Shown here: piece by piece, positions 9,998 through 20,735 of the stretch
How the letters are laid out: each line of letters begins with the position of its first letter
Numbering within the stretch: the stretch's first letter is position 1
NCBI RefSeq assembly: GCF_030272615.1
Contig: NC_081406.1
Span: 483,757,900-483,821,899 of the forward strand
Reading direction: 5' to 3'
From: Cryptomeria japonica
Taxonomy: Eukaryota; Streptophyta; Pinopsida; Cupressales; Cupressaceae
DNA: 64,000 nucleotides
The notes under the pieces: generated by a model
Database searches by the model: none
Seen by the model: only the letters and a program-made list of their open reading frames with translations
What the model was told of the DNA's origin: nothing
Made by a program: the position numbers and the translations under genes

Positions 9998-11071
9998 TAT
10001 TAGGACCTGAAGGCAACTGAGAGGGGGGGGGGGTGAATCAATTGTCTATTAATTTCAACCCAAATATAACTTAATCAAACTTGATGCATAATACCGGTAA
10101 ACCAAACTTAATGTCGGTTGATAGTTTTAACACTTAATAACAGTACCGATAAAGTTTAATGCATGAAATAGAAAGACAAATGGCATCCACAACACATAGC
10201 ACAAATATTTGTACGTGGAAACCTTGTAACAAGGAGAAAACCGTGGTGGGAAACCCTACCCACAATCAAATGATACTACTATAGATAGTATGTGTGTACA
10301 TATGGGGTCTGCACATGTAGAAAGGCCAACTTCCTAGAGCTCATTGCTCAATCACAAAATGAGAGTCACACTGACTACAATTCGATGGTTAAATCCAATG
10401 ATAATGTACTACAAAAAATAGCATCTTCATATGCTGGATTCAATATCAGTTAAGCTCTAATTGTCTTCTTCATACCTTCCTTGAATCTTTAAATGATGTT
10501 TGTGTGTATAGCTCTTCTTGTATTCGCATATACCTTATTACAATCCTTTTCACACCTTCTACATAATCTTATAAATGAGATCTTAAATATATTCCAAAAC
10601 CTAAGACCAAATGTGTAGGTCAGCTCACTAAGAATATTATAATTAAATCAATTACAAATGAATCAATATGCAATGCATCATGTTGGCTCAATGCATTTAC
10701 AATAATACCCAATCAACAAATCATCTCCATAACGTGTCATGCTGTTCTGGAATAGATAGCACTTGCCGGTCCATAACCTAGACCTATTTGTGGGTAACAA
10801 CAAATATGCAAACTCGATTAGGCCAATAACCAAATCACCAAAACCAAGTGTCCAAACCATGTCTTTGACATAACCAAGTAATCTCCAGATGATAATAGAT
10901 CATCCTTAGTGCCGGTGAACAATATAACCTATCAGTGAACCAAATATCGGTGATTTTGCATAAGTCACTGAACATGCTAGTGAACATAACCAAAGATCTC
11001 CAATGCTGATAAGTGTTGACAGGTCTTGACATCAATGACAAAACCAATGCAAAACATCCATAATACCAACA
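9998..11071 (-). repeat. Sir-B 3' LTR
   Basis: 1074 bp. The left end is TATTAGG, a one-base change from TGTTAGG, and the right end is CCAACA. The G-rich box (10017-10040) has a run of ten G. It matches 22211-23267. Confidence 0.93.
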
Positions 11072-11428
11072 ATCTCCCCCTTTGGCATTGATGGCAACAC
11101 AAGATGGAAAAACCATCTAAGTGCCAAAGTAGAAATGCCAAAAACCAAAAACCAACAATCTCTCAAAGAGATCAATTACCAAAAATCAAAATACATAATA
11201 TCTCTCCCCCTAGGAATAATCTCTCCCCAAAAGATAATGTGTTTTTCCATACATATCTCTCCCCCTTTGACATCAAATGCCAAAGAAATACAATCAGTTC
11301 ATAGAACTAATTACAAATATCAATTGTTATAACCAACTACACCCTTCGAGAAGTAGCTCTCCTTCATCAAACCCAGAAAAAGGTTTCTCTATTTAATTCC
11401 TATCGGTCTGATGCCATGCTCCAACTGT
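11072..11428 (-). promoter_or_regulatory. Sir-B polypurine tracts and 3' untranslated region
   Basis: On the minus strand, AAAGGGGGAGATT adjoins the 3' LTR (11072-11082). Three more GGGGAGA-type tracts follow at about 11206-11216, 11221-11229 and 11260-11271. The rest is non-coding tail after the RNase H stop. Confidence 0.75.
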
Positions 11429-12268
11429 CTAAGTTTCTACCGGTGAGGGTATTACCCCAAGCTGCTCTCTGAGATATTCAAAAGTTTCCTTAGGAAAAGG
11501 CTTAGTAAAGATATCTGCAATCTGCTCTTTAGTATTCACATAAACCAATTTCACTTCTTTTGCTTCAACATTCTCTTTTAGAAAATTGAATTTGATAGAA
11601 ACATGTTTAGTTTTAGAGTGAAATACCGAATTCTTTGATATATCTATTGCTTCCATATTATCACAGTAAATGATTATAGGTTCTTTGCATTTTACTTTTA
11701 TGTCCTTCAACATTTGCTTAATCCATAATACCTGAGTACAATTAGTTGTTGTTGCAACATATTCTGATTCTATTGTTGATAATGATGTACAACTTTGTTT
11801 CTTGCTCAAACATAAAATCAATATGCTACCAAGAAAGAATGATCTGTCGGTGGTTCTCTTTCTATCATATACATCTCCTGCCCAATTTGCATCTGTGTAT
11901 GCACATAAATCAAAATTTTCATCTTTAGGATACCATAAACCAAGATTTGTTGTGCCTTGTAGATACCGGAAAATCCTTTTCACTGTTGATTCATGATTTT
12001 TCTTAGGATTACTTTGAAATCTTGAAACAATACATACTGCATTTATAATATTAGGTCTTGTTTGTGTCAAATATAGTAAACCTCCAATCATAGATTTATA
12101 TCTTGTTGGATTAACAAGTGCTGATTCATCCTTCAATGATAGTTTATCAGTTGTAGTCATAGGAGTACTTACTGGTTTAGAGTTTTCCATACCAAATTTC
12201 TTTAGTAGTTCTTTCAAGTACTTAGATTGACATATGAATATACCTTTATCAGTCTGTGAAATCTGCAA
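11429..12268 (-). CDS. Sir-B RNase H and RT C-terminal region
   Basis: A 279-codon open frame with KYLKELLKKFGM, TPMTTTDKLSL, GGLLYLTQTRPNI, CAYTDANWAGDVYDR (RNase H acidic residues), SLSTIESEYVA, IIYCDN and ADIFTKPFPKE. It would degrade template RNA in reverse transcription. It is the best-preserved RNase H of the three Sir elements. A break at about 12270 puts it out of frame with the upstream RT segment. Confidence 0.88.
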   Translation of the reverse strand: MQISQTDKGIFICQSKYLKELLKKFGMENSKPVSTPMTTTDKLSLKDESALVNPTRYKSMIGGLLYLTQTRPNIINAVCIVSRFQSNPKKNHESTVKRIFRYLQGTTNLGLWYPKDENFDLCAYTDANWAGDVYDRKRTTDRSFFLGSILILCLSKKQSCTSLSTIESEYVATTTNCTQVLWIKQMLKDIKVKCKEPIIIYCDNMEAIDISKNSVFHSKTKHVSIKFNFLKENVEAKEVKLVYVNTKEQIADIFTKPFPKETFEYLREQLGVIPSPVET

Positions 12269-12270
12269 TC

Positions 12271-12765
12271 TTAAAAAAATTTTATCTCCCCAATCACAGA
12301 CATTTCAAATTCTTCCTGCATCTTATTGTAAAAGTCTTTACGCAATCCATCTTCTCCTCCAAAAATTATATCATCAACAAAAACTTCAATTACCAAGATG
12401 TCATCATTAGTCACTTTGTAATATAAGTTGTTGTCAGCATTACCTTTAGTGTAACCAAGCTTCAAAAGATATTTGTCCAATCTAGCATACCAAGCTCTAG
12501 GAGCTTGCTTTAATCCATTTAAAGCTTTCCTTAACCTGAAAACCATATCTTTGTAATCTGTCAAAGAAAATCCATCAAGTTGTTCAATGTAAACTTCCTC
12601 TTCAAGATCACCATTCAGAAATGCACATTTAACATCTATTTGATATACTTTATAGTTCTTGTGTGCTGCAAATGCTAGAAATAGTCTGACTGCCTCAATT
12701 CTAGCTACCGGTGAAAAGGTTTCATTGTAATCCATTCCCTCTTTCTGTGAATATCCCTTACACAC
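12271..12765 (-). CDS. Sir-B reverse transcriptase core
   Basis: The open frame contains KGYSQKEGMDYNETFSPVAR, QIDVKCAFLNGDLEEEVYIE, LNGLKQAPRAWYARLDK and EVFVDDIIFGG with the paired catalytic aspartates. It continues past the box into KDFYNKMQEEFEMSVIGE, which Sir-A lost. It is separated from the N-terminal part (12758-13105) by a frame break in a T-rich run near 12775. Confidence 0.9.
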   Translation of the reverse strand: MCKGYSQKEGMDYNETFSPVARIEAVRLFLAFAAHKNYKVYQIDVKCAFLNGDLEEEVYIEQLDGFSLTDYKDMVFRLRKALNGLKQAPRAWYARLDKYLLKLGYTKGNADNNLYYKVTNDDILVIEVFVDDIIFGGEDGLRKDFYNKMQEEFEMSVIGEIKFF

Positions 12766-13105
12766 TAATCTTTCTTTTTTTTATTACCTTACCATCTTCA
12801 TTAAGTTTATTTCTGAATAGCCATTTAGTTCCAATTACTTTTTTGGTTTTAGGCCGGGGAACCAATCTCCATGTGTTATTCTTTTCAATTTGTTCCAATT
12901 TATCTTCCATAGCTTTAATCCAATATCTAGCTTCACATGCCTCATTAACTGATGTTGGTTCAATTTGAGAAACTAGACATACTTCTTCATTTTCCATTGT
13001 TCCTCTAGTCATTACACCTTGATACTTATTCCCAATTATTTGACTTTTAGAGTGATTCAATCTTACATACCTGGGTGTATTCACTTGCTGTTGTTCTTCT
13101 ATCAC
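12758..13105 (-). pseudogene. Sir-B RT N-terminal region and linker
   Basis: This open segment carries PRYVRLNHSKSQIIG, the linker ahead of RT, then EACEARYWIKAMEDKLEQIEKNNTW and RPKTKKVIGTKWLFRNKLNEDG, the start of RVT_2. The frame is lost at KRKISV in an A-rich tract, so it does not join the RT core. Confidence 0.82.
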
Positions 13106-13597
13106 TATGGAATTCTTAGATGATGTCAGTGTGATTGGACCAACATTCTGTACTGGTGCACTCTATATAGTTTCATTTGTGATTATATCAACTGTCAGTT
13201 CAGAGTCCATAGACCTTGAATTACCTCTAAACTGTTCATCAATCTTCACATTTGTGCTCTTAATGATTTTCTACAATCTCTTATTAAAACATCTATATGC
13301 CTTTCTCTTAGATGAATAACCAAGAAATATTCCTTCATCACTTCTAGGATCAAATTTATCAATATAATCATCTCTCCTAATATAACATTTTCTTCCAAAT
13401 ATTCTAAAATATTTAAGAGTAGGAGTATTACCAAACCATAGTTCATGAGGGGTCTTACCAGTTTCACCTTTTATGTGAATTCTATTGAATGTGTAAACTG
13501 TTGTATTTACTGCTTCTCTCCAATACACATGAGGTACGTTTGCTTCTGATATCATGCTTCTAGATGCATCCAAAATAGTTATGTTCTTTCTTTCCAC
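13106..13597 (-). pseudogene. Sir-B integrase C-terminal half and linker
   Basis: 13597-13271 encodes the tail of integrase: VERKNITILDASRSM (with catalytic E), VYWREAVNTTVYTFNR, GKTPHELWFG, RIFGRKCYI, FDPRSDEGIFLGYSS. Then comes a variable linker (13270-13106) with a stop. It matches Sir-A 5332-5715. Confidence 0.85.
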
Positions 13598-13627
13598 AAC
13601 TCCATTTTGCTGGGGTGTTTGAGGTGT

Positions 13628-14169
13628 TTATAATTGTCTTCTAATTCCATTCACTTCATAGAATGTATTAAATTCCTTAGATGTGAATTCACCTCCTTGA
13701 TCTGATCTCAAACATTTGATTTTCTTATTGGTTTCATTCTCTACCATTACCTTGAATAGTTTGAATTTCCCAAAAGCTTCTGATTTCTCCCTGAGAAAAG
13801 TAACCCAACACATTCTAGAATAATCATCAATGATTAGCATAAAATATCTATCTCTTTGTAAACTTCTAGTTCTTTTCGGACCACATAAATCAGTATGAAT
13901 TAAATCAAGAACATTATTGGATTTCTCTGGAATACTCTTAAAATTTTCTCTAACTTGCTTTCCAAATTGACATTCCGTACATACCGAATTGTGAGGTTTT
14001 ACAATCTTAGGTAAATCCCTTACTGCCTTAGTAGTACTAATCTTCACAATGAAATCAAAATTTACATGACAAAGTCTTTTATGCCATAACCAACTTTCAT
14101 CAATATGTGCAATCAAGCATGTTTTCTCATTGTTATTCAAGTGGAAGATATTACCTCTAGTATGATTAC
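13628..14169 (-). CDS. Sir-B integrase core (N-terminus joined to Cop-C LTR)
   Basis: This holds the HHCC motif (WHKRLCHVNF...CTECQFGK), LIHTDLCGP (first D), IIDDYSRMCW, and KCLRSDQGGEFTSKEF (second D). The stop after GIRRQL at 13628 separates it from the NGVVERKN segment. The open frame runs upstream into the Cop-C LTR, so the first residues there are foreign. The real pre-integrase part resumes at 20736. Confidence 0.88.
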
Positions 14170-14810
14170 TGTGAGATTCTGCGAGAAGTGAGAACCGAGC
14201 CAAGATCTAATGTCGGTCGTAGATCACATGCAACTCCTCACACAATAGATGATCAAAGATCAAAATAGCTGAATGAAGATAATTTTGACATGAGAGAGAA
14301 ATAGAGACGAATAATAGAATTTGGAGAAGACTCTCACCGAGCTATCACTTCACCTGCTTGACTAGTGAAGGTGAGAGTATAGTTCTTATTATATAGAAAA
14401 ATATAAGCATATACATCCAAGGGGTGCATTAACTCCTATTCCCCATAAAAAGTGGGAGGTTTTACCTTCTTGGTAAATGCCAGAACATGTGGCATAACCT
14501 CCTTACATGAAGACAAAAAAGGAGTTGAGAAAGTTGGCACATAAGGCCAAAAGAGGGTGTGAAACCCAACTACCCCAAAACCCACTTAGGAAATGACAAA
14601 ATAGTGGTTATGAGAGGTGGAACAACAAGCCAAAAGAGGGTGTGTAACTCAACTACCCATGTGAGGTGGAGAGTTACACATGTAGCTGAAGTATTTCGCC
14701 ATGTGTCCTCATATAAACCACTCCTATTAACCTAAGCAAGCGTAAATAATATATGTGTAGGAAAAATAAATACCCCCTAACATAAGGAAAATAAAAAACC
14801 TACACTAACA
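14170..14810 (-). repeat. Cop-C 3' LTR
   Basis: 641 bp, TGTGAGATTC...ACTAACA, matching 20091-20730 with few differences. CTATATAATA (minus strand, about 14390) is a possible TATA box. Confidence 0.95.
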
Positions 14811-14823
14811 CCCCCCCTTAAGC
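14811..14823 (-). promoter_or_regulatory. Cop-C polypurine tract
   Basis: Minus strand TTAAGGGGGGG directly adjoins the 3' LTR start; it is the expected plus-strand primer. Confidence 0.8.
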
Positions 14824-14989
14824 ATAGCTTAGGTGGGTGAAAATATGGGTCCCGACAAATGCAACCATGTTAGGTACCCATGTACATAGATAGCCCTCCC
14901 AAAAGAAGAAGCCCCCCATAAGAGGAATAGCCCCCCCCTAAATAAGGAGAGAAAGAAAGGAGGACTAAAAAGTCCCTCCTGAAGTAGAC

Positions 14990-15665
14990 ACCTATCGTAT
15001 CCTAAGCAGAGATCGCAAATGAAGGAACTTGCTTTCGGTGAAGGGTTTGGTGAAGATGTCCACAGTTTGCTCCATTGTCGAACAATACTTAAGATCAATG
15101 ATGCCTTCGTGAATGAGCTCCTGAATATAGTGCTTATATATCTCAATGTGTTTCATCCTCTAGTGATGAACTGGATTTCTTGAGATCTGTATAGCACTTT
15201 GATTATCACAAAAGATGATAGTAGGCTTCCTAACTGGAATACCAAACTCAGTGAGAATATTCTGAAGCCAAATAGCCTCAGTGGTGGCATTAACTACCCC
15301 TTGATACTTAGCCTCTATTGATAAAGAGCAATTACATATTGCTTCTTACTCGACCAACAAACTGGACCAGAACCAAGTGAGAAGCTATACCCTAAAGTGG
15401 ATTTGCGATCCTGAGAATCACCTGCCCAGTCTGAATCCGTATATCCCACCAAGTCAATATCCATGCCTACTGCATACTGAATTCCATAATTGTGATTACC
15501 CTAAATGTAGTGGAGAATCCACTTAGCTACTTTCCAATGCAACTCATGTGGCTCCTGCATGAATCTAGAGACCATGCCCACCACATATGAAATGTCAGGT
15601 CTCGTATGAGTCAAGTAGATGAGGCTCCCAACAATTTATCGATATAAAGTGCTATCAACCAAGGG
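14990..15665 (-). pseudogene. Cop-C RNase H region
   Basis: The reverse strand encodes the end of a copia polyprotein with several stops: IYLTHTRPDISYVVGMVSRF, GYTDSDWAGDSQDRKST, a SKKQ...SLSSIEAKY run, IFCDNQSAI and VDIFTKPFTESKF, ending near 15000. Stops at about 15635 and 15500 break it. The 3' untranslated tail is 14824-14989. Confidence 0.78.
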
Positions 15666-16076
15666 TCAAGAGCACTTAGCCTCAAGTTTGACCCCAGACA
15701 AAAAAGGAGTAGGTGCAGGCTTACAATCAGCCATGCAAAATCTAGAGAGCATATCAAGTGCATACTTGGGTTGTCCAAGAAAGATGCCTGAAGAAGATTG
15801 AGTAATCTCAATTCCCAAGAAGTAATGTAGAAGACCCAAGTCTAACATCAGAAATCTATCATGTAGAGCAGTTTTCACTACCTTGATGGTGGATGAGTGA
15901 CTCCCTATGATCAACAAGTCATCAACATAGAGAACTAGAAATGTGAGAGTATCATCCTAGTGTAGAATGTAGATGTTCGGATTAGAATGGCATCGAGTAA
16001 AACCAACTGTCAGAAGGAAGGAGTCCATCTTGGCATACCAAGCTCGAGGATCTTGTTTGAGGCCATAGAGAGACTT
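15666..16076 (-). pseudogene. Cop-C reverse transcriptase, catalytic half
   Basis: The reverse strand reads KSLYGLKQ-PRAWYAKMDSF, then FLVLYVDDLLIIGSHSS (catalytic YVDD), LGLLHYFLGIEI and the connection QPKYALDMLSRF. A TAG just before DDTLTF (about 15956) and a TGA (about 16073, CGA expected) interrupt it. 15666-15917 is the open part after the catalytic box. Confidence 0.82.
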
Positions 16077-16535
16077 TCAAAGTCGACACACAAGTGAAGG
16101 ATCTTGAACAAACCCTTGTGGCTGCTCCATGTAGATTTCCTCCTGAAGGTCACCATGAAGAAATGCACTCTTGACATCCATCTGATGAACTTCCCAATGA
16201 TGGGTTGCAGCAATAGAAAGGACAAGCCGGATGGAATTCATCTTAGCAACTGGAGCAAAAGTCTCAGAGTAATCAACCCCTGGAACTTGGGAAAAGCCTT
16301 TTGCTACCAAGCGAGCCTTATACTTATCAACCGACCCACCTGTTGTAAATTTTGTTTGATAGATCCACTTGCATCGAACAAGTTTCCTTCCCTTAGGAAG
16401 AGGAACTAAATCCCATGTGTGATTCCTTTCCAAGGAATTAAACTCTTCTTGCATTGCAGCATCCCATTCGGGAACACCTGTAGCTTCTCGAAAAGACTAT
16501 GGATCAAAAGCTGAAGCAATGAAGAGATGTGGAGC
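16077..16535 (-). pseudogene. Cop-C reverse transcriptase, N-terminal half
   Basis: Open from 16454: MQEEFNSLERNHTWDLVPLP, KWIYQTKFTTGGSVDKYKAR, LVAKGFSQVPGVDYSETFAP, QMDVKSAFLHGDLQEEIYME, the start of RVT_2. It ends at a TGA that replaces CGA (SLVCRL-stop-KSLYGLK). The upstream 16455-16535 contains VPEWDAA and two stops. Confidence 0.87.
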
Positions 16536-17078
16536 TTACTGAAATTGTGACCTAGTTATTCTAGAATCTGATGGATCACTAAGCCAATCTCTTGCTGACT
16601 CAAAAGTTTGTCGAGCCCAAAGAGGCACTGAAGCTGGAGAGTTTGGGGGAGAATCATCAACCTCTGAAGGATGACTATGAGAAGAATGTGAATCCTCACC
16701 ATCACTGTCACCATCTAAAGTGGAGGAAGAAGAATCCTCAATAGGATTAGGAGGATTAAGATTCTTAGAAGAAATGTCATCATCATGCAATGTCTCCAAT
16801 GTGATAGTGGATGGAGAAGTGGTATGAGAAGAAATAGAAGAACTCTCCTCAAAATGAACACTCCTCTCAATGGACAACTCATGTGTAGAGGGATGGAGAA
16901 TTCTATACCCTTTGACATCATCTGGACACCCAATAAATATGCAAGGCTTTCTCTGCAGATCCATAGCCTTGCGTTTCTCTACTAGAATGTGGGCCCATGC
17001 AAGAGATCCAAACACTCTGAAATGCTTAACTATAGGTTTCTGACCAGTCCAAGCTTGAAAAGGAGTTACCCCCTTCAC
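16536..17078 (-). CDS. Cop-C integrase tail and acidic/serine-rich linker
   Basis: A 180-codon frame beginning MKGVTPFQAWTGQKPIVKHF, then RVFGSLAWAHI, RKPCIFIGCPDDVKGYRI (integrase tail), followed by a Ser/Asp/Pro-rich linker and SRITRSQFQ before RT. The linker is low in complexity and typical of copia elements at this place. Confidence 0.8.
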   Translation of the reverse strand: MKGVTPFQAWTGQKPIVKHFRVFGSLAWAHILVEKRKAMDLQRKPCIFIGCPDDVKGYRILHPSTHELSIERSVHFEESSSISSHTTSPSTITLETLHDDDISSKNLNPPNPIEDSSSSTLDGDSDGEDSHSSHSHPSEVDDSPPNSPASVPLWARQTFESARDWLSDPSDSRITRSQFQ

Positions 17079-17677
17079 AACTTTATGAGGAACTCAGTTC
17101 TGGATGTACATGGACAATTGATGGCCTCTGCCCAATACTGAGGTGCCAAAGACTTGGAGTGAATCATACAATTTTCCATCTCCTTCAAGGACCTATTCTT
17201 CCATTCTACAACACCATTCTACTGAGGACTGTATGGAACTATGTGCTGCATGTTGATACCTTCTGAAGCACAAAATTGTTCAAACTAATTATTAACATAT
17301 TCACCCCCATTATCTGTACGCAGAATCTTGATGAACTTCCCAGATTGTTTCTCTACAAAAACTTTGAAATCTAGAAAATTCTCAAATACCTCAGACTTTT
17401 GTTTGAGAAAGTAAACCCATGTAAATCTGGAAAAGTCATCAATAAATGTTAAGACATATCTAGCCCTACCGAAAGATTGTTGTGGAAATGGTCCTGCCAA
17501 GTCACTATGTACCAACTCCAATAGCTGTGGAGCTCTCCATGCTTTTCCTTTATCATACTTCTCCTCTGGATGCTTACCAAGAATACATCCCTGGAAAACC
17601 CCATCAGAAAATCGAATAGAAGGCAACCCTGAAACCATGTCCTGTTGACTGAGTTGTTGCAAGTAACGATAGTTCAA
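17079..17677 (-). pseudogene. Cop-C integrase core
   Basis: The open part (17677-17285) has HLNYRYLQQLS, a GCILGKH zinc-motif remnant, LVHSDLAGPF (first D), FIDDFSRFTWVYFL and KILRTDNGGEYVNN (second D). The third-residue region (NGVVEWKNR) follows below 17285 after stops. Upstream, HQ-TGA-FGHLNY shows CGA-to-TGA at about 17684, which alone separates it from gag-PR. One Cys of the usual C-X2-C zinc pair is missing. Confidence 0.83.
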
Positions 17678-17686
17678 GTGGCCAAA

Positions 17687-19087
17687 TCATTGATGCCACA
17701 AACAACTAATCTCATTTGCATGAGTGAGTAAAATTGTCGAAGGAGAGTCGGGAACAAAGTGAGAAAAATGATATAATCTAGATTGATGATCTGCTTTTCC
17801 CACAACAATAGTAGACCCATTATGCATTTCACTAATTACCACTGTATCTTGTGTGAACTCAACTTGCTTGCTAGAACCAGTGTGAGTGATCTGATAAACA
17901 GATAGGAGATTAGTTGATAAAGATGGAAAACAAAGGACATCCTTAAATGTTCCTTCACCCACATCAATAGACCCTCTCCCATGCACTTCAATAGGAGTGT
18001 CATCACCCATTAGTATGGAAGGCATAGAACATGGCTCTAAAGAGGTGAAATCATCTTTTGAAGAAGCCATGTGGTGCGAAGCACCCGAGTCAATTATCCA
18101 AGAATTAGGTTGTGAAGCAATAGCAACTAGGGCCTTACCCTTTCCTTTCCCTTTACTCTTATCTGTATACTTAGAAGATCCTTCTGATGAACTCTGTTTG
18201 ACTGAATCAGGCACCTTGATATTGTTCTTTTCAAGAAGATTTGAAAGGTGATCAATTTGTTTCTTTAAACACTTATGTTCATCATGACTAGGCCTCTTAC
18301 AATAAGAACACTTGAGCTTCTCCTTCTTAGGTTGTTCACCTCTTGATGAAGAGGTCTGATTATCTGCTTTTGAAGTAGCATATTTCTCATCTTTTTTCTT
18401 CTCTCCTTGGTTCTTTTGTTTTTTATCTTGCTTACTAGACCCTTTTTGTTCTTTTGTGCCTTGATTTACAACTAAGACATGTGACTTAGAGGGTTTTATT
18501 GTACCCATTTGAACCAATTTTTCTTGCTCCCTAGTGAGTTCTGCAACAAATTCATCCAAAGAAGGCATTTTGAATTTGGTACCTAGGGCACATTTTGTAG
18601 CATAGAATGTAGAAATAAACACTGAATAGTTAGGACCAAGCTTAGAAAGAATACTCAAGATTAGTTGCTTATCATCTTTCTTAGTTCCACACCATTCCAA
18701 CTGCAATCTTTCAAACTTAAGTTTAGTGAAGAAGTCTTGTATAGTATCAAAATTGGTTGGATTCAACCCTATGAGTTCATTCTCTAACTGATGACTTCTT
18801 AGCTCATCCTGCTTACCAAAGAGGTTTTCCAAAGTGGTCCACACTGCATTTGGTGTAGTGGTAGATTCAATGTGAAAAAGAAGGTCTGGAGAGACTGACA
18901 TACATAGAGTACCAAAAGCTTCATCACATTTATTAAACCATTTAATCTTCTCTGCAGCATCTTGAGGTTCAATTTCAAGTCCCATAGTAACACGGTGATA
19001 TCCATGTCTTTTCAAATATATTATCATCTTAGATTTCCATTCAAAATAATTATATGGTGTTAAAAGTGGAACTATAGATGCATCCAT
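17687..19087 (-). CDS. Cop-C gag and protease (466 aa)
   Basis: The longest intact ORF in the window. Residues 1-200 are copia gag (PYNYFEWKSKM near the start, then UBN2-like helices ending TREQEKLVQMG). A lysine-rich stretch follows, then a perfect zinc knuckle at 260-273 (C-X2-C-X4-H-X4-C). The aspartic protease site is at 331-340 (IIDSGASHHM), followed by the pre-integrase start LLSVYQITHTG. Gag would form the particle that packages element RNA, and the protease would mature the polyprotein. The ATG at 19087 fits the first conserved residues. It ends at a TGA in place of an expected Arg codon, so it is one base change from joining integrase. Confidence 0.92.
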   Translation of the reverse strand: MDASIVPLLTPYNYFEWKSKMIIYLKRHGYHRVTMGLEIEPQDAAEKIKWFNKCDEAFGTLCMSVSPDLLFHIESTTTPNAVWTTLENLFGKQDELRSHQLENELIGLNPTNFDTIQDFFTKLKFERLQLEWCGTKKDDKQLILSILSKLGPNYSVFISTFYATKCALGTKFKMPSLDEFVAELTREQEKLVQMGTIKPSKSHVLVVNQGTKEQKGSSKQDKKQKNQGEKKKDEKYATSKADNQTSSSRGEQPKKEKLKCSYCKRPSHDEHKCLKKQIDHLSNLLEKNNIKVPDSVKQSSSEGSSKYTDKSKGKGKGKALVAIASQPNSWIIDSGASHHMASSKDDFTSLEPCSMPSILMGDDTPIEVHGRGSIDVGEGTFKDVLCFPSLSTNLLSVYQITHTGSSKQVEFTQDTVVISEMHNGSTIVVGKADHQSRLYHFSHFVPDSPSTILLTHANEISCLWHQ

Positions 19088-20078
19088 GATAGTAGAAAAG
19101 AAGATTGCAAAGAATCAAGAGAAGTGCAAGAAAGAAGGCACAAAAGACACCCCCCCCCCCAAATATTACAAGGTTGGCACTTTATAATTAGTGCATTTAC
19201 AAGGCTTTTTATCAGATTACAATTCTTTTAAGAAACCAATAGAGATTTTAAATACAAATAATTTGAGACAAGATCTGAAACAAATTAGCCTTATAACTAC
19301 TTAATTTATCTCAATACCTTTCCAACAACTATTAGTTTTTAAAAAACAGAGTTGTGAGGAGTAAGATATGACTAGTTGAAGAAAAAAAGAAGCAGCTGAT
19401 ACAACCTTTAATATCTGATAGAAAAAGACAAAAAATTTCAATTAGACCTGCAATAATGGAGAGTGCTCATTTCCAGCTTTCTGTCAAGTATTTGTTTGCA
19501 AAAATTTGACACCCGAGGCAAAAGTTGTGCAACTTTTAAGAAATGTTGTCGAATTTCCCTAATAGAAAAATGGCTTAGGCCCTATTCAAGCTCGATTTCT
19601 GCAAAATTTATTAATTTTCTGGAAATACCATCAGAAACCCAAAAGTTTTTCGATGCTAGGAAGAAAACCTAGAAATCGTTTTTCATGAAAGTGAATAGAA
19701 ATTGGAACACTAAAGCCGAAATGAAAATAGCTCCAGTAAAAAAAAATTTACTCTGATTTTTTATTGTGTCCTCCAAACTCTGATTTTGGTGAAGTAAAAG
19801 TCACTTTTGACTTTTTCAAGCCTTATGGATACTCTAGAAATTATTATTAAGCTTCCAATATTACCACAAAGCTGTAATCACCCAGATCTTACAAGAACAC
19901 ATACATGTAAACCAGATTTAACTAGAAGTTATTTTCCTTTAAACTGTTTTGATTCTCCAGATCACAGGAGAATGCAAGAGAAGAGCATACTTAGTTTTTA
20001 AGCAAAATATTAGCTATATAAAAGTCTCAAATCCCTCAAATAAAAAAAATTAAAAAAATGAGCTATACCAAACAATAA
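19088..20078 (-). other. Cop-C 5' untranslated leader (about 1 kb)
   Basis: There is no coding sequence I can support between PBS and gag. It contains a run of ten C at about 19150 and A/T-rich stretches. A leader of this length is long for a copia element of 6.6 kb. Confidence 0.6.
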
Positions 20079-20090
20079 GCTCTGATACCA
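20079..20090 (-). promoter_or_regulatory. Cop-C primer-binding site
   Basis: Minus strand TGGTATCAGAGC directly adjoins the 5' LTR; initiator-Met tRNA type. Confidence 0.9.
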
Positions 20091-20730
20091 TGTGAGATTC
20101 TGCAAGAAGCAAGAACCGAGCCAAGATCTGATGTCGGTCGTAGATCACATGCAACTCCTCATGCAACAGATGATCGAAGATCAAAATAGCTGAATGAAGA
20201 TAATTTCAACATGAGAGAGAAATAGAGATAAATAAGAAAATTTGGAAAAGACTCTCACCGAGCTATCACTTCACCTGCTTGACTAGTGAAGGTGAGAGTA
20301 TAGTGCTTATTATATAGAAAAATATAAGCATATACATCCAAGGGGTGCATTAACTCCTATTCCCCATAAAAAGTGGGAGGTTTTACCTTCTTGGTAAATG
20401 CCAAAACATGTGGCATAACCTCCTTACATGAAGACAAAAAAGCAGTTGAGAAGTTGGCACATAAGGCCAAAAGAGGGTGTGAAACCCAACTACCCCATAA
20501 CCCACTTAGGAAATGAGAAAATAGTGGTTATGAGAGGTGGCACAACAAGCCAAAAGAGGGTGTGTAACTCAACTACCCATGTGAGGTGGAGAGTTACACA
20601 TGTAGCTGAAGTATTTCACCATGTGTCCTCATATAAACCACTCCTATTAACCTAAGCAAGCTTAAATAATATATGTGTAGGAAAAATAAATACCCCATAA
20701 CATAAGGAAAATAAAAAACCTACACTAACA
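20091..20730 (-). repeat. Cop-C 5' LTR
   Basis: 640 bp, a near copy of 14170-14810, followed by the attac duplication. Confidence 0.95.
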
Positions 20731-20735
20731 ATTAC

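Larger units (their letters stand above)
14170..20730 (-). mobile_element. Cop-C: Ty1/copia retrotransposon (non-Sirevirus type)
   Basis: A 6.56-kb minus-strand element with LTRs 14170-14810 and 20091-20730 (TGTGAGATTC...CTAACA), PBS TGGTATCAGAGC, a polypurine run beside the 3' LTR, and perfect duplications attac (14165-14169, 20731-20735). The LTRs are nearly identical by eye, so it is among the youngest layers. RT box LYVDDLLIIG and a 466-aa gag-PR ORF place it in copia, but in a branch different from Sir-A/B/D. Removing it rejoins the Sir-B coding sequence within codons for EIATGN. Confidence 0.95.

Noticed and set aside
19463-20001. Short plus-strand frames in the Cop-C leader
   Set aside because: No similarity to known motifs, low complexity, antisense to the element; likely chance.
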